Positions 18,458 through 26,805 of a stretch of DNA of 64,000 bases are shown here, piece by piece. Origin of the DNA: Pelagicoccus albus (GTDB taxonomy: Bacteria > Verrucomicrobiota > Verrucomicrobiia > Opitutales > Opitutaceae); the NCBI RefSeq assembly GCF_014230145.1, contig NZ_JACHVC010000013.1, forward strand, positions 682,001 to 746,000. The letters run 5' to 3'. A program made the translations under genes and the position numbers. Below the pieces are notes generated by a model. The model saw nothing but the letters and a program-made list of their open reading frames with translations. It had not been told where the DNA came from and searched no databases. The number at the start of each line of letters is the position of its first letter. Positions within the stretch are counted from its first letter, which is position 1.

Positions 18458-18489
18458 AAAAGCCGCGTCTCCACCGATGCGGCTTTTTT
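18458..18489 (+). terminator. Rho-independent terminator after trxB
   Basis: The stem AAAAGCCGC/GCGGCTTTT (18458-18466 with 18479-18487) runs into a six-T tract, 27 bases past the trxB stop. Confidence 0.9.
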
Positions 18490-18564
18490 GTGTCCAGCTT
18501 TCACTCTGCACGTCCGATAGATTTGCCAATTTCGGCGATACAAGATAATCGGGATTCATTCACA

Positions 18565-19509
18565 ATGAATAACCCCAGCTACCTGCCCCGCTTCTGCGTC
18601 ATCGCCCTACTCGGTATGCTCATTCTGAGCCCAACTCTGGACGCTAAAGTTCGCGTCGCCGTAAAAGCGCGCAGCTCCAACGCCTTTCTCGAGCAAAGGG
18701 AATTGGATCACAATCAGCCACTAAGCTACGTTTTTGCCCAAGGCGATTTCTTCGGAAACTCAACTCGTTCAGACCGAATCAAGCAAGTCGACTTTCTGGA
18801 GATAGCCGAAACCTTGTCGGAAAGTCTCGCCGCTCAGAATTTTCTGCCCGCACAAGACCAGGCAGCCGCGGACATGTTGCTGGTCGTACACTGGGGAGCG
18901 GTCGAGAAGTTCGAGGACCCAAATCGCGACTTCGCATTGCAGCAGGCATATGAAGGGATTGCCGAAATGAATCAGAACCTTCCTCCGGGAGCATCGCCCA
19001 ATTCGAGCTATACCCCTCCCTACTCCGACATGTACAGTTCGGACCAAGCCCGATTTGACTCGCTCAAGTACAACAACAGCCTGCAAAGCGAACGTATGCA
19101 GGAAAACCAGATCGCCGAAATCCTCGGTTTCGACGACGACTTGGCCAAAGAAAGAGCCAAGCCATTCGCCACGACTGACGAGGTGCGGATGCTGACGCAA
19201 TTACAACAAGAACGCTATCTGATCGTGGTAATGGCCTGGGATTTCCAAGAGCTCTCGAAAAACAACAAAAAGCGACTTCTGTGGACAACTCGCATTAGCA
19301 TGAAAGCCTTGGGCTCCAGCTATAAGGATGCAGTTCTGTTGATGAGCAAAGCAGGCGAAGCCTACTACGGAAACGTGAGCGAGGGTCTTGAAACGAAGGT
19401 GTACAAACGCGACGAATACAAGATCGAGCTGGGCGATTTGGAAGTCGTGGAGAGCGGAGAGGCCGTACAGGAAACCCTCCCCGCTAAACGGGCAAAAGGT
19501 AGAAACTAG
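18565..19509 (+). CDS. Secreted protein of unknown function
   Basis: A 314-residue protein that I do not assign to a named family. An N-terminal signal peptide ends near residue 27 (LSPTLDA-KVRV). The start at 18565 gives this clean signal, whereas upstream in-frame codons overlap trxB and its terminator. The middle is rich in Gln, Asn and Tyr, and the tail is basic (AKRAKGRN). It may be a periplasmic or outer-membrane-associated protein. The last 4 bases overlap the convergent M20 peptidase gene. Confidence 0.75.
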   Translation: MNNPSYLPRFCVIALLGMLILSPTLDAKVRVAVKARSSNAFLEQRELDHNQPLSYVFAQGDFFGNSTRSDRIKQVDFLEIAETLSESLAAQNFLPAQDQAAADMLLVVHWGAVEKFEDPNRDFALQQAYEGIAEMNQNLPPGASPNSSYTPPYSDMYSSDQARFDSLKYNNSLQSERMQENQIAEILGFDDDLAKERAKPFATTDEVRMLTQLQQERYLIVVMAWDFQELSKNNKKRLLWTTRISMKALGSSYKDAVLLMSKAGEAYYGNVSEGLETKVYKRDEYKIELGDLEVVESGEAVQETLPAKRAKGRN

Positions 19510-20879
19510 ACTCCTGCGACCGCCTTCAGAATCCGCTTAGAAACCTGTATTCCCTTTTTAAGCACCTCCAAGGACATGCTTTCATTGGGAGCGTGAAGAT
19601 TATCCTCCGGCAAGAATAGTCCGATCATGACGGAGTCTAGTCCGGTCACGCGTTTTACATCCGCGATAATCGGGATGCTTCCTCCCTCGCGCAAAAACAG
19701 TGGCTTCTTTCCAAACACATCCGTAACCGCCGATTCAGTTGCCTCATAGGCTTTGGCCAAGATCTCACTTTGATCCTTAGGCGTATTGGGGCGATTTGGC
19801 GGGACGACGAGATAAGGTACGCCGGTATGGCCAAGCTTCACTTTGCCTTTCAAGCCCTGGGGCACTCGCTTCATGAGCGCTTCCGATACGAGCTTTCCGA
19901 TAACGTCAGGCTTCTGATTCCCAACAAGGCGACAGGTGATTTTGACTGTCGCTTTGGCGGGTACGATTGTCTTGCTACCTTCACCGGTGTAGCCGCCCCA
20001 GAGGCCATTAAATTCGAGGGTTGGCATGTAGCGAATCGCTTCAAAGGGCGTGTATCCTGTTACCGGATGCAAGGCCTCCACCCCGACACTCGCCGCATAG
20101 GCTTCGATATTCGTCCCCAAGCCTGCGAGCTCTTCCCGCTCCCAGTCTTCCACATCCGTCACATCGTCGTAGAAACCGGATATGTTTACGCGATTATCCG
20201 CAGTGTGCAGTGAAGCGCAAATCTCCGCCATCGCCTGCAGAGGATTGTAGACCGCTCCGCCATGCAAACCAGAGTGCAAGTCCGACTTGGGGCCCACCAA
20301 CTCAAATTCCATTTCCACGATACCTCGTAAGCCAACCGTTACCGCGATTTGATCCGCCGTCGGGCTAAGCGTATCTGAGAGCAACACCATATCCGCTTCG
20401 CTCAACTCTTCCTTTCGCTCCACGAGCAGAGGCAATAGGCTTGGGCTCCCGATTTCTTCCTCTCCTTCGATAATGAAAGTTAGACGCAGCGGTACATCAG
20501 GATGCTCTTCGAGCAATTCCGCCACCGCAGCGATGTGAGCCATTTGCGGTCCCTTGTTGTCCGCTGTTCCTCGACCATAAATACGATCTCCTTTGATGGT
20601 CGCCTCGAACGGACTAGTCTCCCAGAGCTCGATCGGATCGACCGGCTGCACATCGTAGTGACCGTAAATCACGACATGCGGCCAAGAGGGATCTCCAGTG
20701 CGGCGAGCCATCACGATCGGATGCTTTTGAGTATCCACGATCTCAACACTGAGTCCAAGGTCTCCCAGCATTTTTGCTACAAAATCTCTCGTTTGCCCCA
20801 TTCCTTCCTTATAGGCGGAATCAGCGGAAACACTCTGATAACTAACGTACTCTTTCAGCTTTTCGATCGCGTCAAACAT
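19506..20879 (-). CDS. M20 family metallopeptidase (dipeptidase)
   Basis: Zinc-dependent dipeptidase or deacylase of 457 residues. Metal ligands: His and Asp in IYGHYDVQPVDP, Asp in GRGTADNKGP, the acid-base and ligand pair in IEGEEEIGS, and a C-terminal His in EDNLHAPNE. The dimerisation lid region follows GLRGIVEMEFELVGPKSDLHSG. It belongs to the M20A/CNDP-like group acting on dipeptides or N-acyl amino acids. The exact substrate cannot be told. No signal peptide, so cytoplasmic. Confidence 0.93.
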   Translation of the reverse strand: MFDAIEKLKEYVSYQSVSADSAYKEGMGQTRDFVAKMLGDLGLSVEIVDTQKHPIVMARRTGDPSWPHVVIYGHYDVQPVDPIELWETSPFEATIKGDRIYGRGTADNKGPQMAHIAAVAELLEEHPDVPLRLTFIIEGEEEIGSPSLLPLLVERKEELSEADMVLLSDTLSPTADQIAVTVGLRGIVEMEFELVGPKSDLHSGLHGGAVYNPLQAMAEICASLHTADNRVNISGFYDDVTDVEDWEREELAGLGTNIEAYAASVGVEALHPVTGYTPFEAIRYMPTLEFNGLWGGYTGEGSKTIVPAKATVKITCRLVGNQKPDVIGKLVSEALMKRVPQGLKGKVKLGHTGVPYLVVPPNRPNTPKDQSEILAKAYEATESAVTDVFGKKPLFLREGGSIPIIADVKRVTGLDSVMIGLFLPEDNLHAPNESMSLEVLKKGIQVSKRILKAVAGV

Positions 20880-20972
20880 GCGGCGAATTCAAGACATACC
20901 CCCATCAATAGCAACCCGGAACAGTTAATTGGCTTTCGCTCGTCGGCTACTTTTCGCAAAATGGGTTTTCCG

Positions 20973-22310
20973 ATGAAATTCCCCGTCCCAAAGCTCCTCA
21001 CCCTCCTCTGCCTTCTTCTGGCCCTCGTTTCCTGTCGATCCGAGAAATCGACCTTGATGCAAGTCGGCACGGGATGGGCTCAAAACTCGGTCAACACCAC
21101 GATTTTCCGGAAAAACTCCGTCGTTTCCGACCAGAACCGCCAGTACGCAGCCTACTATGACGAAAGCGGCCACGTAGTCATCGCCCACCGAAACTTAGAT
21201 TCCGAGGATTGGACTGCCGAGCGGACCCAGCTCACCGGAAACATGAAAGACGCCCACAACTCCATCTGCATAGCGGTGGACGGAGACGGCTTCCTGCACA
21301 TCGCTTGGGATCACCATAACACTTCTCTCCACTACGCCAAATCGACAAAGCCTGGCTCTCTCGAATTTGCCGAAATCCCCTCCATGATCGGGAGCGAAGA
21401 GCACAGCGTGACCTATCCGGAGTTTTACTCCATAGCTGGCGGCGACTTGATTTTCCTCTACCGCGACGGGGGATCCGGCCGGGGGAATCTGGTCATGAAT
21501 CGCTACCATACCGCCTCAAAAACTTGGTCCCGTGTGCAAACCAAGCTAATCGACGGCGAGAACAAGCGAAATTCCTACTGGCAAGCCTATGTGGATCCGA
21601 ATTCCGAGAGCATCTACCTATCCTGGACCTGGAGAGAGACGTGGGACGTATCCACGAATCATGACATCTGTTTCGCAAAATCTAGCGACGGGGGGAAATC
21701 CTGGGTCCGATCAGACGGCACGCCCTACGTCCTGCCGATAACCGCGGCAACTGCCGAATACGCGGCTCTCATCCCTCAAAACAGCGAGCTAATCAACCAA
21801 ACCTCGATGTGCTCGGATTCGGACGGGAATCCCTACATCGCCTCCTACTGGACTCCAGCCGGATCAAAAGTACCTCAATTCCATTTAGTCCATTACGATG
21901 GATACGCTTGGCATAACTCGCAAATAACCAAGCGAGAAACGCCGTTTTCGCTCAGCGGAACTGGGACCAAAAAGATTCCGATCTCCCGTCCCCAAATTCT
22001 GGCCGACTCGACCGGAGACACGACCAAAGCGTATTTAATCTTTCGAGACATAGAAAGGGATAACCGCCCGAGCATGGCCTACTGCGATGATATTTCCTCA
22101 CCTGAGTGGAAGTTCAAGGACTTGGCGGAAATCGATACGGATCAGTGGGAACCTAGCTACGACTTGCCGCTTTGGAGTCGGGAGAAGAAATTGGCGTTGT
22201 TCATACAAAGAACAGCTCAAGGGGACGGCTACGCCAGCGAAGGTCAGGAGAAAACGGTCGAGCTTCCACCCCAGCCAGTCTACGTGTTGCAGTGGCAGGA
22301 TAGCAGATAG
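20973..22310 (+). CDS. BNR-4 repeat lipoprotein (possible beta-propeller lyase/hydrolase)
   Basis: Lipoprotein of 445 residues with signal peptide and lipobox LLALVSC, so probably periplasmic or outer-membrane bound. The body matches BNR-4-type propellers: MKDAHNSICIAVDGDG, LHIAWDHHNTSLHYA, FLYRDGGSGRGN and KSSDGGKSW. This fold is shared with polysaccharide enzymes such as ulvan lyases PL24/PL25 and the rhamnosidase-type GH145, whose catalytic His lies in a comparable HN or HHN motif. An enzymatic role on a uronic-acid polymer is possible but not proven. A start at 20961 (four residues longer) is equally possible. The region further upstream overlaps the M20 gene and is rejected. Confidence 0.8.
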   Translation: MKFPVPKLLTLLCLLLALVSCRSEKSTLMQVGTGWAQNSVNTTIFRKNSVVSDQNRQYAAYYDESGHVVIAHRNLDSEDWTAERTQLTGNMKDAHNSICIAVDGDGFLHIAWDHHNTSLHYAKSTKPGSLEFAEIPSMIGSEEHSVTYPEFYSIAGGDLIFLYRDGGSGRGNLVMNRYHTASKTWSRVQTKLIDGENKRNSYWQAYVDPNSESIYLSWTWRETWDVSTNHDICFAKSSDGGKSWVRSDGTPYVLPITAATAEYAALIPQNSELINQTSMCSDSDGNPYIASYWTPAGSKVPQFHLVHYDGYAWHNSQITKRETPFSLSGTGTKKIPISRPQILADSTGDTTKAYLIFRDIERDNRPSMAYCDDISSPEWKFKDLAEIDTDQWEPSYDLPLWSREKKLALFIQRTAQGDGYASEGQEKTVELPPQPVYVLQWQDSR

Positions 22311-22352
22311 CGTCTATGGGCTTTCCGAGTTATTTTAGAAAAAAAACACGTT

Positions 22353-22378
22353 TTACCGATAGGTAACACGACGGTAAC
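22353..22378. promoter_or_regulatory. TTACC-GATA-GGTAA palindrome plus extra GGTAAC copy
   Basis: A palindrome at 22353-22366 and a second GGTAAC at 22373-22378, 11 bp from the first GGTAAC (22362-22367). They lie about 45-65 bases ahead of the small membrane-protein operon, a position suited to an operator or alternative-sigma promoter. No known site matches. Confidence 0.3.
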
Positions 22379-22420
22379 TTCGGCATGCTAGTCTGTGTAA
22401 AAGTTAACAACAAACACATC

Positions 22421-22600
22421 ATGACAGACAAGCACCGCAAACTCTATTCAGTCCTCCACGCTCTGGCGTGGGCCACAGCGATCCTCGCATCTGCCCTATT
22501 GGGAGCTCCCGATTCTTTCACGCAAACACTGCCTCTAGTGGCTGTCGTTTTGCAGATAACTCTTTTCACCGGAAAATCGAGATGCGGAGAACGTACCTGA
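22421..22600 (+). CDS. Small two-helix membrane protein
   Basis: A 59-residue protein with two predicted hydrophobic helices (about residues 12-27 and 32-47) and a short basic tail. The ATG at 22421 is preferred, though no strong ribosome-binding site is visible. An in-frame upstream ATG at 22385 would add 12 residues. It lies 22 bases before the SdpI-like gene on the same strand, which supports an operon. No family is recognised. Confidence 0.55.
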   Translation: MTDKHRKLYSVLHALAWATAILASALLGAPDSFTQTLPLVAVVLQITLFTGKSRCGERT

Positions 22601-22622
22601 TAGCCACCTCCGCGCTACCAAA

Positions 22623-22958
22623 ATGGAAAAACTAAACCTCACTTTGGGAATTTCAAACAGCGTGGTTGCCGTGCTTGCCGCCGGCGTATCCATCCCCCTG
22701 ATAAAAGAGAAGGTCGCGATGAACAAGCTCTACGGCGTACGCCTCGCCAAAAGCTTCGAGTCGGATGAGCTTTGGTACAAGATAAACAAAAAGGGAGGAA
22801 AATTGCTCCTAGCGTGGTCAGTGCCTATCTTGCTTATCGGTCTCCTTTGTTTCGTCCTTCCTCCCATTGAATCCCCCTACCAGTGGCTGTTCGCCTACGC
22901 TCCCATGCTCTACTTGATACCCGGGCTTCAGGCTTATCTTTACGCCCGAAAATTGTAG
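22623..22958 (+). CDS. SdpI family membrane protein
   Basis: A 111-residue membrane protein with three hydrophobic segments. It carries the SdpI-family signature: a Met-Asn-x-x-Tyr-Gly-x-Arg element (MNKLYGVRLAKSFESDELWY) followed by W..N..GG. In Bacillus, SdpI gives immunity to the SdpC toxin and also signals. Many bacterial homologues have no known toxin partner, and none is evident here. It sits between a small membrane protein and a GOLPH3-like protein. Confidence 0.85.
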   Translation: MEKLNLTLGISNSVVAVLAAGVSIPLIKEKVAMNKLYGVRLAKSFESDELWYKINKKGGKLLLAWSVPILLIGLLCFVLPPIESPYQWLFAYAPMLYLIPGLQAYLYARKL

Positions 22959-22989
22959 GAGCTCCGCTTCAAGCCAGCCCCCAAAAACA

Positions 22990-23661
22990 ATGAAACTTCA
23001 TCTCTACCAAGAAATTTCACTCCTCGCCCTAAAGGACGAAAAAGGCACTTTCACCATCGAAAACCTTGGCCTCGTGCTGGCTGGATCCATCATGGCGGAA
23101 CTGCTCTTCGAAAAGCGAATCGCAGTCTCGGACGACAAGAAAAAGTTTGTCGAGCTGCTCGACTCGAGCCCGACAGGAGACGCCCTGCTGGACGAATGTA
23201 TCCAAAAGATCGATTCTGCGAAACGGCCGACGCGACTCGCCAAATGGGTTAACCGCATCGCAAGCATAAAGCGGATTCACCACAGGGCAGCGGAGTCCCT
23301 CTGCGATCTGGGCATTTTGCGTAGGACTTCAGATAGCGTTTTGCTGGTATTCAACCGAACGGTTTATCCCGAAGTGAATCACGCTCCGGAACAAGCGCTA
23401 TTGGATCGACTAGAACGCTTGATATTCAGCCCGGACCAAGAGCCAACTCCACGGGACATTTTGCTCGTATCCTTGGCCGACGCCAGCGAGCTTCTCCTTC
23501 GCATCTATGGCCGAAAACGGCTGAATCCGCAAAAGGAACGCATCAAACAAATCGTCTCCGGAGAGGTGGCTGGGAAAGCGACCAAGGATCTGATCCAAGA
23601 GATCCAAATTGCCACCATCGTGGCCGTGACCACCGCCGTAACTGTAGTGGTAACTAACTGA
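22990..23661 (+). CDS. GOLPH3/VPS74-like (GPP34) domain protein with C-terminal membrane anchor
   Basis: A 223-residue protein resembling the GPP34 family: it starts LYQEISLLALKDEKGTF, then LVLAGSIMAELLFEKRI, which matches the GOLPH3 helical core of about 200 residues, and ends RDILLVSLADASELL. Residues about 205-222 form a hydrophobic tail (IATIVAVTTAVTVVV) that could anchor it in the membrane. Eukaryotic GOLPH3 binds PI4P on the Golgi. Bacterial homologues, mostly from actinobacteria and myxobacteria, are of unknown function. It lies 31 bases after the SdpI-like gene and is convergent with the PurH-like gene. Confidence 0.8.
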   Translation: MKLHLYQEISLLALKDEKGTFTIENLGLVLAGSIMAELLFEKRIAVSDDKKKFVELLDSSPTGDALLDECIQKIDSAKRPTRLAKWVNRIASIKRIHHRAAESLCDLGILRRTSDSVLLVFNRTVYPEVNHAPEQALLDRLERLIFSPDQEPTPRDILLVSLADASELLLRIYGRKRLNPQKERIKQIVSGEVAGKATKDLIQEIQIATIVAVTTAVTVVVTN

Positions 23662-23662
23662 C

Positions 23663-23703
23663 GGAGAAACTTCCCCGAGTTCAGCTGGGCTAGAACTTTC
23701 TCC
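23663..23703. terminator. Interrupted hairpin between convergent genes
   Basis: GGAGAAA (23663-23669) pairs with a TTTCTCC (23697-23703), and inside it AGTTC (23678-23682) pairs with GAACT (23693-23697). The right arm covers the stop region of the minus-strand PurH-like gene. It is probably a shared 3'-end structure for both transcripts, and has no clear T-run. Confidence 0.35.
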
Positions 23704-25132
23704 AGGACTTTGGCGCAGACAAAAGGACCAAGCCGCAACTGTTGGCAGCATCGCGAAGAGCCTGTTCATCGCCACCCGCTGTAACAAGCGCTACTCGCAC
23801 GCCAAATTCCTTCATGCGGGGCAATATCTTAGGGTCGACCTCCGGCGAATCGAAAACCGCGACAGTCTTGTCCAATCCAACTCCCGACTCTTCCACGACT
23901 TGCCAAGCGCGTCGCGTCGACACTTCCCCCGCAGCAAGCCAAATTAGCCGCTCGCCGCTCACGATCGCCAAAGCTTCGGAATCCGCATGGCGAACCACTT
24001 TGGCCCCAAACATCAGCGACTCCCAGTCTTCCACCAGCGGCTGGGCGAGGCTCATCGGCGTCCACTCCATCGGATTGACCGGAGCCCGATCCTTATCTTG
24101 CACGAGCACCCCGCCCGCTACGCTGCGAATCTCCTGCAAGGCCTCGTAACCTAGACCTGTAAGAGAAACCAGAGCAGAGACCTTCCCTGTGCGACTCAAC
24201 AACTCCCGTTCCGAATCTGTGAGGTCCGGAGACAAAATACCCACGACTCCCGATTCGATTGCTTCGGAAATGACGGATTCCCCCAAACTTCCGTTCGCCA
24301 CGAGCCACGAGCCGCGAGCATCCTCATCTTTCAGCACCCCAGCCACCAGCTCAGCCAAATCCGAACCGCAAGCCGCAGTCACAATCTTGCCATTTCGCAG
24401 TAAGGCGGCCGCCGGTTTTTCGAACTCTCCGATAAGATAGGCGGCTTTCGACACGCTCAAAATCGAGGTGTAGTCGAGTTTAGGTCCGCAAACCTGTTCG
24501 AAATGCTCGGAAAAACTGCCATAGAGAGCCGCAAGCTGATGTCCATTTTCGCCATGCTCCAAGAGCTGTAACCTCGGCCAAGCGAAGCGAAGGGCTTTCG
24601 AGTATCCACTGAGAGCGCCCATGTCAGGTTTGTCGGCACCTTGAACTTCCAAATACTGGCCCACTGCAAAATCGAATTCACTGGCTGCCCGAAATGCCGC
24701 CGTTGCCCGCTCCATACGAAACGCCTGCCGGAACTTTCCACCATTTTCGCTCAACTCCTGCAAAGCGGCATCATAATCGCTTGGATTGCCAATTACCGCG
24801 ACCCGGTCCACTGCCCAGGCCGCTGCCCGCAACGAGGATACGATTCCTCGATCAAAAGCAGACAAGGCCGACTTCCACGACATGAAAGCACGACCCGCCG
24901 ATTCCACATCCACGAAATTAGCCACCACCAGCCGAACTGCCTCAGCCGGATTCTCGATCATGGCCACAGCCTCCGAGGTCTTGGCAAGCTTGATGGAAAC
25001 ACCGAGCCCCGTCAGCGCTTCACAGGCGATTTCATTACCCCAAAGCTCAAAACCGAATTCCCCCACCAGGCTTTTCGCCAACGAGGCGACCCCTGAAACG
25101 TCTTTTACCATGATAAGCGCTTTCGAAGACAT
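23690..25132 (-). CDS. Diverged PurH-like protein, probable pseudoenzyme
   Basis: A 480-residue homologue of PurH (AICAR transformylase/IMP cyclohydrolase). The fold signatures remain: an ALI.VKDVSG start, SSLRAAAWAVDRVAVIGNPSDY (about 99-120), LEHGENGHQ (191-199, compare YGENPHQ), IRSVAGGVLVQD (335-346) and FGAKVVRHADSEALAI (375-390). The catalytic parts are lost. The KHxNPCG motif of the transformylase is replaced by LLRNGKIVTAACG (244-256), and the HPKxHGG stretch of the cyclohydrolase is deleted. The start at 25132 matches the PurH N-terminus, though 13 upstream in-frame residues exist. A true purH is expected elsewhere. The reading frame is intact, so it is a maintained gene rather than decay. 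Function unknown. Confidence 0.8.
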   Translation of the reverse strand: MSSKALIMVKDVSGVASLAKSLVGEFGFELWGNEIACEALTGLGVSIKLAKTSEAVAMIENPAEAVRLVVANFVDVESAGRAFMSWKSALSAFDRGIVSSLRAAAWAVDRVAVIGNPSDYDAALQELSENGGKFRQAFRMERATAAFRAASEFDFAVGQYLEVQGADKPDMGALSGYSKALRFAWPRLQLLEHGENGHQLAALYGSFSEHFEQVCGPKLDYTSILSVSKAAYLIGEFEKPAAALLRNGKIVTAACGSDLAELVAGVLKDEDARGSWLVANGSLGESVISEAIESGVVGILSPDLTDSERELLSRTGKVSALVSLTGLGYEALQEIRSVAGGVLVQDKDRAPVNPMEWTPMSLAQPLVEDWESLMFGAKVVRHADSEALAIVSGERLIWLAAGEVSTRRAWQVVEESGVGLDKTVAVFDSPEVDPKILPRMKEFGVRVALVTAGGDEQALRDAANSCGLVLLSAPKSWRKF

Positions 25133-25422
25133 GCCTCTCTTTTCCGACACCTGCTTGCTCATACAAGCCAATTGTGGAAAACGAGCCGGCCGCGAAAGGA
25201 TTTTGACCGCGATGCAGCCACTCCCTAACGTCCGGCGTCATTCAACTATGAACGCTACCGCACGCTCAAAACAGTCCCAAACGTCCCAGTTTATCCATCT
25301 AAACAACGCCTCATTCTTCAGCTTGGAAGGCAGTCTTCCCACCCAAAATCAGCCTGAGCGCCAACTTCAGACGATGGCAGAAGCAGTTCACAAAACAGGA
25401 CAGGCTTAGGAAACTAAACAGC

Positions 25423-25815
25423 ATGCAAAGCAGCCCATCCGAAGAACTTGACGGTCTAGTGGTCAAACTAGACGACCTTCGTTATCAATACGGAGGACCC
25501 AACGTACCTCCCGAAACGCCACATGTTTTCATTTACTTTATCACAGTGGAAAATCGCTCCGAACGGGCAGTCCAACTTCTCGGCCGGAAATGGATAATCA
25601 AAGGCGAGGAAGGCGAAACGCTCGTAGTCGAGGGCGACAAGATCGTTGGGGAAGAGCCCGAACTTCAGCCCGGCGAACGCTTCTCCTATAACAGCTTCCA
25701 TATCGGTAGCTGCAACGCGGAGGCTTGGGGCAGCTTCCACGGGAGGGACCAATTCGGAAATAAGATACACTGCCTGATCCCTCCCTTCGAAATGAAGATC
25801 CCTCCAATGGCATAA
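25423..25815 (+). CDS. apaG: ApaG domain protein
   Basis: A 130-residue ApaG (DUF525) protein. The Ig-like barrel signature is seen in IYFITVENRSERAVQLLGRKW, GEEPELQPGERFSYNS and GSFHGRDQFG. ApaG proteins are linked to Co/Mg homeostasis and Ap4A metabolism in enterobacteria, but their biochemical role is uncertain. The 251 bp upstream hold only short unsupported open frames. Confidence 0.93.
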   Translation: MQSSPSEELDGLVVKLDDLRYQYGGPNVPPETPHVFIYFITVENRSERAVQLLGRKWIIKGEEGETLVVEGDKIVGEEPELQPGERFSYNSFHIGSCNAEAWGSFHGRDQFGNKIHCLIPPFEMKIPPMA

Positions 25816-25932
25816 GCCATAGATCCGCTTGACGTCTGAGGCATCCCTTTGAAGATCTGCCACCAATCAAGCTTCCTCGCCATCAGTCTCAGCACAAAGA
25901 GGCGTCTTTCTAATTCATCTTTAGCCTAGCAA

Positions 25933-26805
25933 ATGAACAACATGCTATTCGGCCTCGCCGACAAACAGTGGATATGGCTCGCGACCATTGTGTTCGCGTC
26001 CTCCTTTCTGCTGGGCTCCTATTCGGCCTTGAAGCTAAAAAGAAAGACCGGCCGCCCCTACATCCTCGGCTTGGTCACCTTCGGATGGATCCTGCAAACC
26101 ACCGGACTCTACGCTCGCGGCCTGCAGTACGGCGGATGCCCCTTGGCCAACCAATTTGAACTGGTGCAATTCATGGTCTGGTCGGCCATCGCTATCTATA
26201 TCTTTGTGGGGCCCGCTTTTCGAGTCAGTCTGCTGGGTGTTTTCACCTCCGGCTTTGCCTGCCTCTTCTCAATATTGTCTCTGATTTTCGGACATTGGGA
26301 TTCTCCCAGCCGCGAACCGATTTTTGGCGATTCTCCATGGATCGAGACCCATGCAGCCCTCGCCTTATTTAGCTACGGTGTCTTCGGCGTGCTGGCTCTG
26401 ACCTCCGCGATGTATTTGCTGCAGAGCCGCAGTTTGAAAACCAAGAATGTGGTAGGAGGGCTCTTTCCTTTTCTCCCTTCCATCGTCGAATTGGTCAGCA
26501 TAAACGGGCGATTGGCCAAAATGGGCTTCGTCATTCTCAGCGTGTCTCTCGCCATCGGCTACCGCTATTTCATACAAAATCTGGATTCGGTTCTCACCGT
26601 TAAACTGGCTTCCACCATCGCAGTCTGGCTCGCCTACGCCGTCGTACTGGTTTTGGACTGGAAACTGGCGATCACCTCCAAAAAATTCGCCTGGTCTTGC
26701 ATCTTTATCTTCGTCGCCGCCCTGCTCTCCCTCGCGGCAGTCGACCGCAATAGCGACAACTCTAGTCACGCTGCGGCCTACTCGGAATCGATTGAGCAAC
26801 CATGA
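25933..26805 (+). CDS. HemX/CcsA-like cytochrome c assembly membrane protein
   Basis: A 290-residue integral membrane protein with about eight hydrophobic segments. It resembles the CcsA/HemX group: WIETHAALALFSYGVFGVLALTSAMYLLQ matches the family core with a conserved His. Its last codons overlap hemA by 4 bases, as in many hemX-hemA pairs. HemX of Bacillus lowers the amount of HemA protein, and other members export heme for cytochrome c assembly. The pairing with hemA favours a role tied to tetrapyrrole supply. Confidence 0.88.
   Translation: MNNMLFGLADKQWIWLATIVFASSFLLGSYSALKLKRKTGRPYILGLVTFGWILQTTGLYARGLQYGGCPLANQFELVQFMVWSAIAIYIFVGPAFRVSLLGVFTSGFACLFSILSLIFGHWDSPSREPIFGDSPWIETHAALALFSYGVFGVLALTSAMYLLQSRSLKTKNVVGGLFPFLPSIVELVSINGRLAKMGFVILSVSLAIGYRYFIQNLDSVLTVKLASTIAVWLAYAVVLVLDWKLAITSKKFAWSCIFIFVAALLSLAAVDRNSDNSSHAAAYSESIEQP

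Noticed and set aside
20502-20960. N-terminal extension of the BNR-4 lipoprotein
   Set aside because: Antisense to the M20 peptidase. The lipoprotein signal begins only at 20961 or 20973.
25249-25409. 53-codon frame upstream of apaG
   Set aside because: Short, low-complexity, no ribosome-binding site, no recognised family.
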